Positions 13,089 through 24,365 of a stretch of 64,000 nucleotides of DNA are shown here, one piece after another. The stretch is from positions 10,867,501 to 10,931,500 of the forward strand of contig OX327693.1 of assembly GCA_946807835.1 (NCBI GenBank), in the 5' to 3' direction. The translations under genes and the position numbers were made by a program. This stretch comes from Ailanthus altissimus. Lineage: Eukaryota; Streptophyta; Magnoliopsida; Sapindales; Simaroubaceae. The stretch's first letter is position 1. Each line of letters starts with the position of its first letter. The notes beneath the pieces were generated by a model that searched no databases, was not told where the DNA came from, and saw only the letters and a list, made by a program, of their open reading frames with translations.

Positions 13089-15440
13089 TGTTAGAGATAG
13101 TGCTTTTGTACCATTCCAAAATTGTATAAATATTAATTGTTTAATATTTATAACAATAAATATTTCAAATAAAATTGTTCATATTATAAAATATGGCAAG
13201 ATGCTTGTAACATTTCAAACATTGTACGATCTAGAGGAGTTTAGGTTAGGGCTAATAGTTAGCAACACTAAGAGTAAAAATGTTAAGAGTTAGTAGTGAT
13301 AAGAATTAGCATGTTATAAGAGTTAGAAGCCTTGTCTGAAATAGGATAAAGCCCTAAGAATATATTATTAATGACATGGTTGCATGGAGTTGCAAATGAT
13401 GCTAGAAAATTTCATTATACAGTATATTCTCAAAGACCTTGTTCCCGATCTATCTTACTGATGCGGGTTTGTCGATAAACCTTTTTATATAGATCAGTAT
13501 ATGTTTAAATCTAAATGTCCAGATAGTTAGTCTTAGTAAACTATGAGTTTAGTGAAAGCTCATATAGGCATTCAAGTATTTAGTAAGGAATAGGTACTGA
13601 ACAGACTCACGAGGACCTCTAATAGACATCTCATAAAGTTGTCAATTGAAGGTCTTCTCAAGTTGAGTAGTATTCGTAGTTCTTTGACCTGAGCACCACA
13701 ATGGGCTTATGAGCGATTCATTATACTTTAGTTCCACGTATGTCAGAGACATTTTATAGTTTGACCACTGGGTGTTGTTGGGTATGGTTCAATGCTCACG
13801 AAGTTCGGTGTGCGTAGATATAGGATCTGTCAGCTCATTGGGTGAGTTGTATATCATAGTGCTCCAATATTATATTTTATGAAGTCTTATAACTATAAGC
13901 ATAAACCCAAGAAAAGAGTTTTCTATAGAGTTGAACAATATCGCAAAAGTGTTTACAGATATTATTTATCGAAATAAGAATCTAGAGATAAGTTCATGGA
14001 TGAGCAAATAAAGATTTAATCCTGATGATCTATATCTCTACTCTTCTAAGATATAGGTGACAGAGAGATTATATGAATATGTTATAATCTCAGCTTGTAT
14101 TGTCTGATACGCTACCTTGTAATATCTGTGACATTTACGTGGGGCATTAGTCATGGACTTATGATAGAGTTCTATATGACAAATGGAGTATGGACCTAAG
14201 GAGTCCTACAATATAAAATGTACTCATTGTGTACTGGGGCAACAGACTAGATTGAATAGTTCAATCCAAGAAATTCTAGCAAACCAGATATTTGTTTTAG
14301 GTTCCCTCGGGATGTACACTTGTGTAAAACTTAAGTGCTAAGTACATCAATTAATTAGTTAACAAGAGATATTGACTAATGGAAAGATGACAAATGGCAT
14401 AATTACAACCATTTGTTGTTCCTTTGAATGGACTAAATTACCCTTACTTGTATGACAAGCAATATCAATTAATTAATTAAAAAAATATTTTGTTTTTTAA
14501 TTAATTATTATTAAGTCAACAAAAGCAAGAAAACAAAGGTGCAAATGCATGAAATGGTGGTTAGCTATTTATGTAGAAATTAAAATAGAAATATATCTTC
14601 TTTGGTTTGAATGGTTCGACCAAATGAATTGTAATATGCAAAAATATTTTGTATAATTAGAGATATAGATCCACGCTTGATAAGGGAACTTGTTTTTATT
14701 TTCCTAAAGAGAGAAATAAAATAAATTGAAAATTTAGTTTTTCATTTCATGATAGTTTGGGTTTGGCTAAATGAGGGTAAGAGAGAGGAATGAGTTTCAG
14801 CGTTTAAGGAAAATAATTGCTTTCAAGAAAACTTCTTCTTCTTTTTCTTCCATGGCCCGTGAAGCTTAGAGAATTGAAAAGGTAATTGTGTTTTGTTAAA
14901 GAGTTGTGCAAAACAATATTTCATTGGAAATTGTTTTCAAGTGTTGTGCAAGAGTTACATGTTTAAAACATCATTTCCATATTTCTTAAAACAACAACAA
15001 ATAAAGTTTAAAGAGTTTAAACTTGGTTAAAGAGTTTAAACTTGGTTAAAGAGTTAACCAAATCAAGTGTTTAAGAGTTAAGCACTTTTACTAAAAATTG
15101 GAGCTACTATTTAGAGATCTTAGCCCACACAAGTTAGATCCTAGAATTACCAATGAGTGTACTTCAAGGTGGACTCTGATTTCAAATAGTCCAAAGGCTT
15201 ACAAGGTAATTTCTCAATCTCAATCTCAATCTCATTACAAGATAATTGTCCAAAGGTTTACAAGGTAATTTCTCAATCTCAATCTTATTAGTGTAATCCA
15301 ACTTAAATTTAAATATATTTATTGTATTAGAAAATTATATTTTGGGTTCTGCTACGTTATATATATGTATGACATGTATAGGTTTAATATTGTTGAACAT
15401 ATTGCACATGCATGCACTCTAAAAGAATAGCACGCTTTCA
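13089..15440 (+). mobile_element. Solo LTR of family L, inserted in Copia gag
   Basis: It begins TGTTAGAG and ends CTTTCA, and has no internal element sequence. The flanks TCCTC (13084-13088) and TCCTT (15441-15445) are a 5-bp target duplication with one mismatch. Removing the insert and one flank joins the two halves of the surrounding Copia gag in frame on the opposite strand, which supports both borders. It was therefore inserted after the host element and then reduced to a solo LTR by LTR-LTR recombination. A ~60-bp duplication with (CTCAAT)n lies near 15185-15290. Confidence 0.75.
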
Positions 15441-15898
15441 TCCTTAAGCTATTGTTCAGAGATATATCCATAGTCTCTAGCTTTTTTATGTAAGAAATCA
15501 TTTGAAGTACATGGGGAATTACTGGACTACCCTCTGCCAATTTGAACTGAAAGAGTGTCCTAGAGATCTTATGGTTTATCTTTAAATAGCTCATTCAAAT
15601 ATAATATAATATTACTTGCATTATCCATATATATATGCTTTCTCCGAAGTTCAGTTAACAATAAAGCGAGGATGTATTATTTGACTTTCAAATTATCGTC
15701 AACTCATTTCTGATAAGTTTGCAACTCTTTTTGAGTAGCCTTATTAGAAACATCTTTAGGCATCTTCTGATCAATAATATATGCAAGCTTCTCTAAATCC
15801 AGAATTATTTTGAGATTCATCAGCCAATCAGAGTAATTCTCGATACTTTTCAGTTGATGTGCAGCAAGTATGCGAACCAATGGATTGTTCAAAGCCAT
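15441..15898 (-). pseudogene. Copia gag N-terminus (broken)
   Basis: The minus-strand frame opens with ATG at 15898-15896. The first 64 codons give the usual Copia gag start, with NNPLV and a Y-X-D-W-L-X-N-L-K motif, before a stop near 15704. A degraded continuation reaches the solo LTR border at 15440 and resumes at 13088. It is the gag of the family L Copia element and is not functional. Confidence 0.65.
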
Positions 15899-17136
15899 CT
15901 TATCTTCATAAGAAAAAAATAAAAGATGTTAGTCGAAAACATTTCAAAATTGTTAATTGATAATGTTTTAGATCATTGATATATCTAGTATATGTTTTCA
16001 ATCTAAAGGCGCCCTCTTACTGCTTTACATATTCTCTTTAATCTCTCAAACGAAAAAATGAAAGTTTAAACCTTTTAAACTTTACAATAAAAAGTAGATC
16101 TAATTGGCATTCTACTTCAGTCTGATGCTTTAGTAATATTGGTCTTTGTAATACACAAAAAAGTAGACAACTCTTATCAATTACATCTCATGCAACTCTT
16201 ACCATTGATCCTAAATACACTTTATTCTCACGCTTTAGCAATATTTTTGTGTTCAAATTAACTTGTCAGTAATCAAATATAAGTTACTGATACTACTTTC
16301 ACACTTTAGCAATATTGGATAATACTTTTGCTTATATTTGTCTCATCTCATGTTTAACTGACATAGTCTAAATCATACTTTAACAATATTAGGAATGACC
16401 AAAATGCCTCGTCTAACACCATATTGATTAGACGGACCATGCATAACATTATCTTATAATGAAATACATTTCATTCTAATTCAGAGGGATTTTATAATAT
16501 TATAAGTTATTTGCATATCATGAGAATCTGATTCACAATTATCCATTTGTTTTACCCTAGCACAATTAACCCCACCAGTAGGGCTCTCATTTTGGTTAAC
16601 AAGGAAAACAAATGATTGCAGTTTATAAAACAAATATATAATTGCATTAAATAAACTTCATATGCACAAAATGCAAAATGGAGTTAACTGTTCAGAACGT
16701 CGTGGTGTTAGGACTTAGAACACCCTGGTATTAAACTATTTTAATGCCCAAATGTTCTAACTATAGCATCGTAGCGTTATCATATAATGCCCTAGCATTT
16801 TTCAGCCATATGTCCTAACATTTTGCATGGAAAATGCCTTTGCGTGGCATACTTCAAAACCACAGTGTTATCACATAACGCCCTTGCGATCAAACCAATG
16901 CTTTAGCAATCTCGCATGCAAACAGTATGATGAACATCCCAACATTACACATCCAATGCTCTAGCGTTCATCCAATCATACTGAATGTTATGGCATTAAA
17001 CAAGCAATGCCTCAGCATTATTTCGAGTAGTAACATGATTTTACATTTTCAACATTTGAAAATGCAAAAAGTACCATTCCTTAGCATCCCAAATAGCTTG
17101 ACAATACTCAATTAACCCAGAAACACATAAAAACAT
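15899..17136 (-). other. Long leader of the Copia element with repeated motifs
   Basis: This region between the primer site and the gag start has no coding similarity. It holds four copies of a CTTTAGCAATATT motif at 16127-16140, 16232-16245, 16313-16326 and 16377-16390, and, at 16740-17090, a series of ATGCYCTAGCATT-like motifs that are partly self-complementary. Confidence 0.5.
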
Positions 17137-17148
17137 GCTCTGATACCA
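17137..17148 (-). other. Primer binding site (initiator tRNA-Met)
   Basis: The minus strand reads TGGTATCAGAGC, an exact match to the common plant Copia primer site complementary to the 3' end of initiator tRNA-Met. It lies one base from the 5' LTR, and it fixes the element's direction as minus. Confidence 0.85.
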
Positions 17149-17149
17149 T

Positions 17150-17631
17150 TGTTAATGCAAATTAATGGGTATATACATGTTATTGTGTACATGTTGAATA
17201 ATTTAAATGCATGTCCAACAAGCATTAGCACATTGGAATTATTTACAGCTTAGTCAACATATATACAATGAATCGAATCAAAAAAACAATATAAGTTATA
17301 GAGATTATGCCCTTGAAGAACTTCAGTGAAGATTCGATGATTTGCAACTCCTTACAACTGTGTCAATACTAATATATTTCCAAGTCTTTGTCCCTAATTC
17401 AAACAATGTTTTAACTCTTAGAATTGCTAACACTTAAACTTTTTTACATTAGATCTAAACTCTTTAAGTTCAAATCTAAACTCTTTTAGATCTATAATGT
17501 TCGAAAAAGTTATAGCTCATTACCATATAATTAATAATTAATGGTTAAAGAGAAATGTTCATTGTATAAATATTAAATAAAATAAATATCTATACAACAA
17601 TTGGAATGGCACGTAAATGTTATTCCTAACA
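17150..17631 (-). repeat. 5' LTR of the family L Copia element (internally deleted)
   Basis: It is 482 bp. Its outer ~290 bp matches the high end of the 3' LTR and its inner ~190 bp matches the low end, with about 1.1 kb missing at a junction near 17340. The ends TGTTAATGC and TTCCTAACA (plus strand) are complete. Confidence 0.8.
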
Positions 17632-17636
17632 ATCTT
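17632..17636. repeat. Target site duplication, right (atctt)
   Basis: Exact partner of 8176-8180. Confidence 0.85.
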
Positions 17637-18311
17637 TATTGGTGATAATCTTTATGTTGGCCATTGGTAGTTATTAGACATTATCTCCTCAAGCAAGTCG
17701 TATGAGTTGTATGGGGTAGTTGCATCTAATATAGTCTATAACTACCCCCATCAAATTGCTATAGAAAATTTACACAAGTAACCACTTTGGAACCCCATGA
17801 TACGAACATCTCCTTAGCATTATATCTTTGTACCACTCCCATAATATGGACATCTCCTTAGCATTATGTCTTTCATATAAAGACTCTACATTGTATTGGA
17901 AAAATAAGGTGAAGTTATGCATATCTTTGTTGTTTTGGATGGTGAGAAGTATTTAGCCAAGAATTTCTATGGTAGATCATCCTATGTTGCTATGGATCTA
18001 GATGGCAATGACATCAACCAACTCTTGATCTTATCTTTGAGTGAAAAAGGAAAAAGTTGAAGTCTTATAGCATCATCAAAACGTTTGTTGACTTTAAAGG
18101 TATCACAAATCTGTAAAAACAAAATCAACGATATACTGATTTGGATCATCATTTAGTAGCTTACTAAAGTGTAGAGAATTCTTTAGCATCTGAATGGTGG
18201 GGACAATTACTATTGGTCAACGTATCCCAGTATGAGTGCCATAAACCATTGGGATAGCATAATCCATAAAGGATCTAAGATAGCTACATTATGAATTGTA
18301 TTGGCCATGAC
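17637..18311 (-). pseudogene. Gypsy gag, N-terminal half (broken)
   Basis: The minus-strand frame starts at an ATG near 18311, with ANTIHNVAILDP, and shows the retrotransposon gag domain: LYERH, WEWYKDIMLRRCSYHG, then PKWLLV and FYSNLMGVV. These match the conserved sequence of plant gypsy gag (ER(F/Y)K-LLRRCP-HG-P-WL-L--FY-GL). It has several stops and frameshifts. It continues at 8175 on the other side of the Copia insertion. Confidence 0.75.
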
Positions 18312-18423
18312 AACTGAAAAGTTTACCTAAAAGAAAAAACAAAAAAGGATTGAAAAATAACTTGGACAAAAAAAAAAGAAAATAATAAAAGAAAAGTAAC
18401 TATAAAATAAAAATAATAAAACA

Positions 18424-19658
18424 AATAAGTAATAGAGTGATGAATATAGTATCGTTCCCGTGAGAAATTATTGTTCTAATTATGCTAAGTACTAAAAGTG
18501 TGTCTTCTTAATTTTATTAAGACAAGTGATGAATTAAAAGATAGCTAATCTAAACTAAATAAATGGAAACTAAAAAGATTCGAGATAATAAAAGTGAATC
18601 ACCAATAATTAATAAAACCTATTATTACAACTATCCCTTAATATTTTTCTTGAACTAATTAAACTTTTCTCAAGTTAATCCCTTAATACGAATTTTTGGC
18701 TAAAGTCTTACTATCTTCACAAGCCTCTTTCGATGGTCAAGTAAAAAAATCTTACTCTAATAATTATTTATATGTCTACGGTAATCAGATAAAGATAAGA
18801 CTCATTAGGAACTAATTTAATAAACCATATATGGCATATGAGTACATGTTTATCTCATATGAAACTTATAGTTGCTACTTTATGATCATATATTAAATTA
18901 TTCAAGGCCAATACAAAAATACCTTCATTAAGTTCGTTAAGGTTTTCTAATAAATCTACTTAGTGATCAAGTTATTAGAAGGTAGCAAGTATAGAATAAT
19001 TGAACAATTCTACTATTGAGTTCATAAAATAAGATAAGAACTTGAATTACATCACATATCAAGTTTATATTTGTAAACCTAGATATAAATATTTAGGTCA
19101 TAATAAAAATTATAGTTGTAGTACTGATAGACATAATGAATAAAAACGAAAGATATAAGTTGAAAAGAAGAAAACAAAGAATAATATCCTGATTATTCAC
19201 TTTCTCTCTAACTTGTTATTCAATCCTTTTCTTTAATCTTTAAATCATGTTCTAAACTCCTTAGAACTTGTTCTCTTTCATGCTCTCTCGTGTTGTCTCT
19301 CTTTTTAGCTTCAAAAGGCTTTAATTTATAAGTTTTGTGGCTTTAAATTAGGGCAACTTCGTATAAAAGGCAAGTTAGGATTTACTTTGGAGCGATGACG
19401 CTATGAACACTAACTTTAGCACCAGTATTGTAACAAAATTAGTGTTCACAATTACTGTAGCCATTTATTATATCAGATTAATATGTTGATTTGATATTTC
19501 TATCATGTTTTCTTTGGATTTTTATCCCAAATAACTCTGTTGACTTTAAACCTACAAAATAATAACAAAGTACATAAAAGCCTAAATTTTCGTGCTTAAA
19601 ATGAACAAATGCTAAGTCTAAGAATGCCTAAATAATAAATATAAAAATGTGCCTATCA
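18424..19658 (-). repeat. Right (5') LTR of the gypsy-like element
   Basis: Direct repeat partner of 549-1844. On the minus strand it starts TGATAGGCACATTTTTAT at 19658. The gag ATG lies about 110 bp from its inner end. No clear primer site was identified in the A/T-rich leader 18312-18423. Confidence 0.65.
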
Positions 19659-20002
19659 ACCATGGACAATGTGCCCATAAATGTTACGCAAGGTTTAATA
19701 CTTAGAAGGGTCTTTTTATGCTTCAAGTGTTTCTATAGGTCTGAGTTTTCAAAAAAAAATTGAAATCTTTGAGTTTCGCATATATTTTGTAAGTCTGAGT
19801 CTCTTGGGTCTCTTTTTCATCATTGTTATCCTTTTGATAAGAAGTCTTTTACTGTACTTGTCTCTATTGTGAGTTTACTTTCCATAGCCTTCTTTTCTGG
19901 GATGCGTTTCCTTCTTTTTAAGTTGTTATTACGAAAGCTTCCTCTTCCTCTTTGTGTATCCATTGTTCAAACTTTTAGTTTATTAGTTTGAAGGAAGTAA
20001 AG
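19659..20002. other. No gene seen
   Basis: AT-rich, without a recognisable frame or repeat. It lies outside the gypsy-like element. Confidence 0.5.
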
Positions 20003-20480
20003 TGTGGGCCCCCACCCCTCTACTAGCAGGGTGGGGTCCACCCCTACTCGGTGGGCCCACTCAAAGGAATATCGGAGTCCCCCCTCCTTTCTTTCGCTTT
20101 TCCGAGGCTCGAACCCAGGACCATATGGGGTTCTAAGACCACTGGGGAGCATCTCTGGTACCACTTGAGCTACTTAGCTCATATGGTCCTGGGTTCGAGC
20201 CTCGGAAAGGCGAAAGAAAGGCGAAAGAAAGGAGGGGGGACTCCGATATTCCTTTGAGTGGGCCCACCGAGTAGGGGTGGACCCCACCCTGCTAGTAGAG
20301 GGGTGGGGGCCCACAATAAAAAGGCGCAGAGGTGCTCCCCAGTGGTCTTAGAACCCCATATGGTCCTGGGTTCGAGCCTCGGAAAGGCGAAAGAAAGGAG
20401 GGGGGACTCCGATATTCCTTTGAGTGGGCCCACCGAGTAGGGGTGGACCCCACCCTGCTAGTAGAGGGGTGGGGGCCCAC
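20003..20480. repeat. Cluster of three GC-rich tRNA-derived SINE-like units
   Basis: Unit A (20003-20188) is on the minus strand; units B (20180-20314) and C (20331-20480) are on the plus strand. A and C are inverted copies over about 150 bp that differ at only a few positions. Unit A has, on the minus strand, a pol III A-box-like TAGCTCAAGTGG (20161-20172) and, about 50 bp on, a B box GGTTCGAGCC (20106-20115). B and C keep the B box but lack the A box. The GC-rich body is followed by GTGGGGGCCCAC. Base composition contrasts sharply with the AT-rich surroundings. The tRNA-derived SINE call is inferred from the boxes; no target duplication was established. Confidence 0.55.
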
Positions 20481-20539
20481 ATAAAGTTCTTTCAGACAAG
20501 GTAGGTATAGTATTGGGTGGATGATCTAACTACTTTTTG

Positions 20540-21430
20540 GTATTCTTGGAAGCTATCTTAGTGTCGCAGCTCTCAAGTTTGTTGAATTCATAATTGAATT
20601 GATTGAGGAAGTTTTGAATCGAAGCATTATCATCTTGCTTCATAAGAAAAAGGTTTGAGGTGGTCTTTTGTTTCTTTTAGTTTTAGACGTATTATACAAT
20701 AGACTGGGCCTTCAGTTCTTTAAAAGAAGACATTAAGTTTTTTTTAAATCCTTAGAACCAAATTTGAGCTAGACCTTTTAAACTATATGATAAGATAATG
20801 CACTTTAAGGGCCTATTATATGCGTGCATTATCATCTTAGAGTTAAAGTAGAATATTTGTTCTTCGAAATTCCTTGTTCCATTAAACATGTATAGTTAGG
20901 TATATGGTATTTGGTCGATCTCTCAGTCATCCTTATAGCTTCAGTAAAAAGATCTTAATTAGCTTTCTTTGCCAGGGCAAACACATATTCAGAGGTTCCT
21001 AAATTCTGCAACCTTGCATATAATTCACCTACCTCATTTAGAAGATAGACCTTCATATCATCTTTATCTAATTTTTTGATGTCCTCCAGAGTGGTTCCTT
21101 TACTCTATTTTAGGTTAAGTTTTTTTCAGTGATTTTTTTGGGAACTCTTACTTTCAGGGTTTGCTTATGACCGTTATTTTGAGGTGGATCATCTTCACGA
21201 TTGTTGAATTGTTCTTTTTATCCTTCCATCACAATGATCTTATCTTATAGTTCTTTATTTTCTTTTTCTTATGAACTCCTCTATTTATTTCATCATCTTC
21301 ATTAGGAGGCTTGGCATACTGGTAGGGATTTTGTTCGCTAAAATAGCTAAATCGAAAGTGATTAAGCCTACTTTTTTATTTTTATCTAGATTAGAGGAAC
21401 GAGCATTCAGGTGGTTTGTCATGATTTTGA
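20540..21430 (-). pseudogene. Unidentified coding-like remnant
   Basis: On the minus strand, several stretches of 40-60 codons read as ordinary protein (for example around 20930-21080, with a lysine/aspartate-rich segment ending in an EAIRMTER run), separated by stops and frameshifts. I do not recognise the family. It might be part of a retroelement gag, but nothing diagnostic was seen. Confidence 0.25.
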
Positions 21431-22328
21431 TGTAATTGAAGCATGAAAAGTCTTCTTTTTATTCAAAGACTTTCCACAGACGACGTCACTAATATCTCAT
21501 TAAATTTATGGGAAAGTCTTATTTTCTTGTTAAGAAAAATACTCTAACGCTCAAATTAGTATTTGATTAAAAAGAAAAGGTGCCTGTGTATGAGGAATAT
21601 CTCTAAGGCAAGTAGGAGATTGATAAATGCTTCTTTTTGCAATAGAGTATATTTGAATGGAATTAAATGGATCACAAACTAATAAAATAGTATATATTTA
21701 TAGTGATATAACAAAATTCAAATAAATATGTGTATCCCTTAATTATTACGCTAATAATAAGATCTAGAAGGAGAGAAGGATTAATACTTATAATTCTATT
21801 AAAATTTAGAAATAATAATTGTAAAAAGAAAAGAAATCATAATTCAATACATACCTAACTTCTTATGCAATTTCTTATATGTTTGGGAATATCTCTGAGT
21901 TATTGGGTAAAGTTTGACCCATTCACAAGTTTGACATTTGAATTTTAAAATTTTAATGATATTGAACCATTTGGGCGAAGGTATCAGGTCCCGTTTTATA
22001 TTTTCTATTGACACTTGAGGTTATTTCCTTTAAAATATCTAATAACTTTTATAAGTGGCACAAACTGATTGTGCCGAATTAATAATAGGTTGAACAATTA
22101 CCATATAGGTTTTATTTCTCAAAAAATGTGTAATCAATTTTCTTTTTTTAGTCTTTTTCTACTTCTAATGATGATCAAATTAAACAATAATTAAAGTTAA
22201 GCAACTACCCATTCTTTTTATTCTATAGCATATGATGATCGCATTAAATTAGTATTATAATCAGTGTGATAATAGGGTAATAAATGTGACAGTAAAATCT
22301 TATTAACTTCTTTTAAATTCATTCGCGC
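21431..22328. other. No gene seen
   Basis: AT-rich sequence with no recognisable coding frame or repeat structure. Confidence 0.5.
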
Positions 22329-22512
22329 ATTTAAAGAAATATTTAATTAATTAAAAAAATTTATTTTATCTTTATTTATTTACAAAAATAAAAATAAAAA
22401 TACCTTCGCCCTTTTTTTCAATCTCTATTCTTCTCTCTCTAAAAACTAAAAATTGAAAGCTCCATTAAAAAAAAAAACCTTTTAATGCTCAGCAAGTTAC
22501 AGTGTGAAATGA
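22329..22512 (+). repeat. Left inverted arm
   Basis: Pairs with 24366-24557. It contains a CT-rich stretch, TTCTTCTCTCTCT near 22429, and the inner CTTTTAATGCTCAGCA block. Confidence 0.7.
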
Positions 22513-22559
22513 TCTTGTAAAAGTGTAGCGTACCACCTTGCCTCACAATCACAACACCC

Positions 22560-24345
22560 TCTTTATTAACATTAGAATTCTTCATTTCGCGTCTTTGTTG
22601 ATCTGGACTATGCATTTCATGTTTTTAATCAAATTGAGAACCCCAATGCTTTTATGTGGAACACGCTCATCAGGGCTTGTGCTTAAAACATTGATGCAAA
22701 ACCACAAGCTATAAAGCTCTTTCAAAGAATGATAGAGGAAGGAAACGTTTTGCTTGATAAGCATATGTTCCCGTTTGTTTAAAAGCTTGTGCTTACTTGT
22801 TTGCTTTGCCCGAGGGGAAGCAAGCCCATGCCCTTATTGTGAAACATGGGTTTGGCTCAGATGTTTATATAAATAACAGTTTGATTCAATTCTATGCATC
22901 TTGTGGATATCTGGATTTGGTTAAAAAAGTGTTCGATAATATACTTGAGAGAAGCTTGGTTTCGTGGAATGTTATGATTGATGCATTTGTTCAATTTGGC
23001 GAATTTGACCCAATATTAAAACTGTTTGGTCAAATGTAGAATTCGTTTCAACCAGATGGATATACATTGCAAAGCATTGTAAGTGCATGTGCTGGCTTGG
23101 GTACTGTTGCGGATATCACACCATACACTTCAATTTGACATCCTTATGACATCAACTAAGTCACAACCTTGATACCCCTTTTACTTTATGCGCAGCGAAA
23201 AATCATAACTTGATACCATAAGAAAGAACACATAAGATTAACACACCAATAAAGATAAAGAAAACAAACCAATCAATAAGACACAAGATATATGTGGTTC
23301 GGCCCAAAATTGCCTACGTCCACGGAGGATCCATGATCCAGCTTCTTATTATTGAAATAGATCACTAAGTATCTTCTTACATCATCAATGATCCCACAAG
23401 ACCTCTTAATATCTCTTATAGAAACCTCTAAGCATCTACTATTGATCAATATGATTCTCTAAGACCTTTTAGTATCTCCTTATAAGAGATTTTTATAAGA
23501 AACACAATAATAGCCCGAGCATCTAAGCTAAAAGGATCTATGGCGTTTCTCTTTTATTCACTCAAAGAACCTAAAGAAAAAATACTCCCCAAATGTTACA
23601 CCCTAGTGCACCACGCACTTAGTACCTACCTAACTCCTCTATTCTCTCTTATGGTTACATCTTGAAACCTTAGATACTTAATCTTAAACAAGGGTTTACA
23701 AGTGTTTATATAGGGTATATTTCGTGCCTACTAACCCTATTCCTTGTTGGAGTAAGAGTCCACTTGTTTTGGAAGTTCAAAACTTCCCAAAACTCGAAAT
23801 CCCAAACTAAAACGAACATCCTGATGTGTTTGGGCGCTGCGGTGCTCATCCCTGGGCGCTGGCCCTTCTCACGCCCATCTCCACGGTGTTGGGGACCCAG
23901 CACTACGGCGCTGGTCTTCTGTGTTGAGCGTCGCGGCGTTAACAGCTCCCCTACGATTTCTTCGTTTTCTTTGCGTCTTCGAGTCCCGTTTCACTTCCCC
24001 CTTCGCGTCCCACACATCCTAGACTTCTCCATACGTGTCCCACACGTTCTAGACTTCTTGTGACTCTCTACTTTGGTATTCATCTCAATTCTTGTCCAAC
24101 CAAGATTGTTGAATCACCAATTTTTCAACAGGTACTTTATATCTAGGGATGTGGGCACATGTTTATATTTTGAGATATTGTGATTCTGGATTAGTTACTC
24201 ATGTTTTGGTTACTAACTCGTTAGTTGATATATACTTCAAATGTGAGTTGTTAAATTTAGCTCTACAAGTGTTTGAGAGGATGCCTAAACGTAATTTAAC
24301 TTCATGGAATTCGATAATTTTTGGATTTGGTCTTCAACCAATCGG
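22560..24345 (+). pseudogene. Pentatricopeptide repeat (PPR) protein fragment, split
   Basis: Both halves read as plant PLS-type PPR sequence, the kind that binds organellar RNA. The first half (22560-23104) has NAFMWNTLIRAC, GKQAHALIVKHG, INNSLIQFYASCG, VKKVFDNI and SLVSWNVMIDAF, followed by ending QPDGYTLQSIVSACAGLG. The second half (24131-24345) has MWAHVYILR, VTNSLVDIYFKC, ALQVFERMPKRN and SWNSIIFGFG. Several in-frame stops occur (near 22684, 22780 and 23037). Removing the 1,026-bp solo LTR and one 5-bp duplication rejoins the frame exactly. Only about three repeats are present and no N-terminal targeting peptide, so it is a captured or decayed fragment. Confidence 0.8.
23105..24130. mobile_element. 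Solo LTR, 1,026 bp, in the PPR fragment
   Basis: It begins TGTTGCGG and ends TTTCAACA, with an exact 5-bp target duplication GGTAC at 23100-23104 and 24131-24135. It contains the block TATGTGGTTCGGCC near 23290, common in plant Copia LTRs, and a GC-rich stretch at 23825-24060. No internal element sequence is present. It belongs to a family other than family L. Confidence 0.85.
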
Positions 24346-24365
24346 TCAAATATTTCAATGCTGCC

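Larger units (their letters stand above)
8181..17631 (-). mobile_element. Copia-type LTR retrotransposon of family L
   Basis: The element has LTRs at both ends, a primer binding site, gag, zinc knuckle, integrase, reverse transcriptase and RNase H remnants in Copia order on the minus strand, and a perfect 5-bp target duplication (ATCTT). It is inserted in a gypsy gag. Its coding region is riddled with stops, and a solo LTR of its own family sits inside gag. It shows that family L LTRs belong to a Copia element. The right (5') LTR is internally deleted to 482 bp against 1,603 bp on the left. Confidence 0.85.
549..19658 (-). mobile_element. Gag-only Ty3/gypsy-like LTR element, heavily nested
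   Basis: Two direct ~1.25-kb repeats (549-1844 and 18424-19658) bound this unit. The right one starts, on the minus strand, with TGATAGGCAC, a usual gypsy LTR start. Just inside it a gag reading frame begins and runs leftward, is interrupted at 17631/8181 by a Copia element, and resumes from 8175 to 7303. No protease, reverse transcriptase, RNase H or integrase of gypsy type is recognisable. After removing inserts the element is only about 5.6 kb, so pol was deleted or the element was non-autonomous. The outer 5-bp target duplication could not be found, so the outer ends are approximate. Confidence 0.6.

Noticed and set aside
20051..20480. Overlapping 60-84 codon frames on both strands sharing identical peptides
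   Set aside because: They arise because the SINE-like GC-rich units are inverted copies with few stops; no protein is implied.
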